Shown here in pieces: positions 48,664 to 48,795 of a stretch of DNA of 48,795 bases. Where the stretch lies: NCBI GenBank assembly GCA_947626845.1, contig CANQTW010000016.1, forward strand, positions 1-48,795, read 5' to 3'. This DNA comes from an uncultured Oscillospiraceae bacterium. Lineage in GTDB: Bacteria > Bacillota > Clostridia > Oscillospirales > Oscillospiraceae. Position numbers and translations under genes: made by a program. The stretch's first letter is position 1, and each line of letters starts with the position of its first letter. A model generated the notes under the pieces. That model was not told where the DNA came from, searched no databases, and saw only the letters and a list, made by a program, of their open reading frames with translations.

Positions 48664-48692
48664 AAACAAGCCCGGAAGACCGGGCTTGTTTT
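48664..48692 (-). terminator. rplA terminator, second of a duplicated pair
   Basis: ACAAGCCCGG-AAGA-CCGGGCTTGT with A/T flanks on both sides; on the minus strand it follows the rplA stop codon by about 20 bases. Confidence 0.8.
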
Positions 48693-48709
48693 GGTATGTT
48701 TTTTGCGTC

Positions 48710-48795
48710 TTACAGGGTCTTCTGGGCGTTGATCTTGATGCCGGGGCCCATGGTGGACGCGGTGACGCAGGAGCGGATATACTGGCCCTTGGCGG
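48710..48795 (-). CDS. rplA: 50S ribosomal protein L1, C-terminal end only
   Basis: The last 28 codons are in the window; the rest lies to the right. The minus-strand translation AKGQYIRSCVTASTMGPGIK ending INAQKTL is the conserved C-terminus of L1 (TMGPGI). L1 forms the stalk near the E site and regulates its own operon. The stop TAA is at 48710-48712. Confidence 0.93.
   Translation of the reverse strand, partial: AKGQYIRSCVTASTMGPGIKINAQKTL

Overview
The window looks like a chromosomal piece of a high-GC Firmicute of the gut Oscillospiraceae type (Flavonifractor, Lawsonibacter or Oscillibacter-like). This is inferred from gene content: split TauE/SafE genes, a YtvI-like protein, DUF951, mini-RNase III, RqcH and SLH-domain proteins, together with purine-rich Shine-Dalgarno sites and perfect TTGACA-17-TATAAT promoters. 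No 16S gene is present, so the genus is not resolved.

Layout. Positions 1-561 carry the end of a membrane-anchored Ig-like (BIG_2) protein. 678-1553 is a minus-strand array of five tRNAs (Gly, Arg, His, Gln, Lys in transcription order). 1.7-17.5 kb is a compact podovirus-like prophage: repressor and ImmA/IrrE protease on the minus strand, then on the plus strand a small zinc-ribbon protein, terminase subunits, nozzle/stabilisation-like protein, putative internal protein, portal, scaffold, capsid, collagen-like fibre, a C-type-lectin-like tip protein, holin, amidase endolysin and a possible head-tail adaptor. No integrase, replication gene or tape measure is visible. Host-type repeats sit inside the prophage, which suggests long residence or domestication.

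17.7-31 kb holds an SDR dehydrogenase, polyphosphate kinase, a GNAT acetyltransferase, hom and lysC (aspartate pathway), a YtvI-like permease, a split TauE/SafE exporter, a TetR regulator, and a horizontally acquired, less GC-rich restriction-modification system with a C-protein controller and tandem C-boxes. 31-48.8 kb holds a MarR-controlled heterodimeric ABC exporter, mini-RNase III, RqcH, an SLH lipoprotein and zinc-ribbon pair, an XRE regulator, an isolated promoter with a possible small RNA, an SLH protein and endonuclease III, an exonuclease, RarA, DUF951 and membrane-protein operon, an ECF sigma factor with a very large membrane-anchored partner, and the 3' end of rplA.

The most unusual content lies between the genes. 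At least three families of multi-hairpin repeats occur many times, here called D (about 105 nt, ten copies), E (about 210 nt, three copies) and SBA (about 200 nt, four full copies and fragments). Their stems differ in sequence between copies but stay base-paired, while linkers and some loops are conserved. This compensatory pattern indicates selection on a folded RNA or DNA structure. D copies form the immediate leader of two prophage genes, lie inside the tRNA array, and are nested inside other elements. This is the best candidate in the window for an undescribed system.
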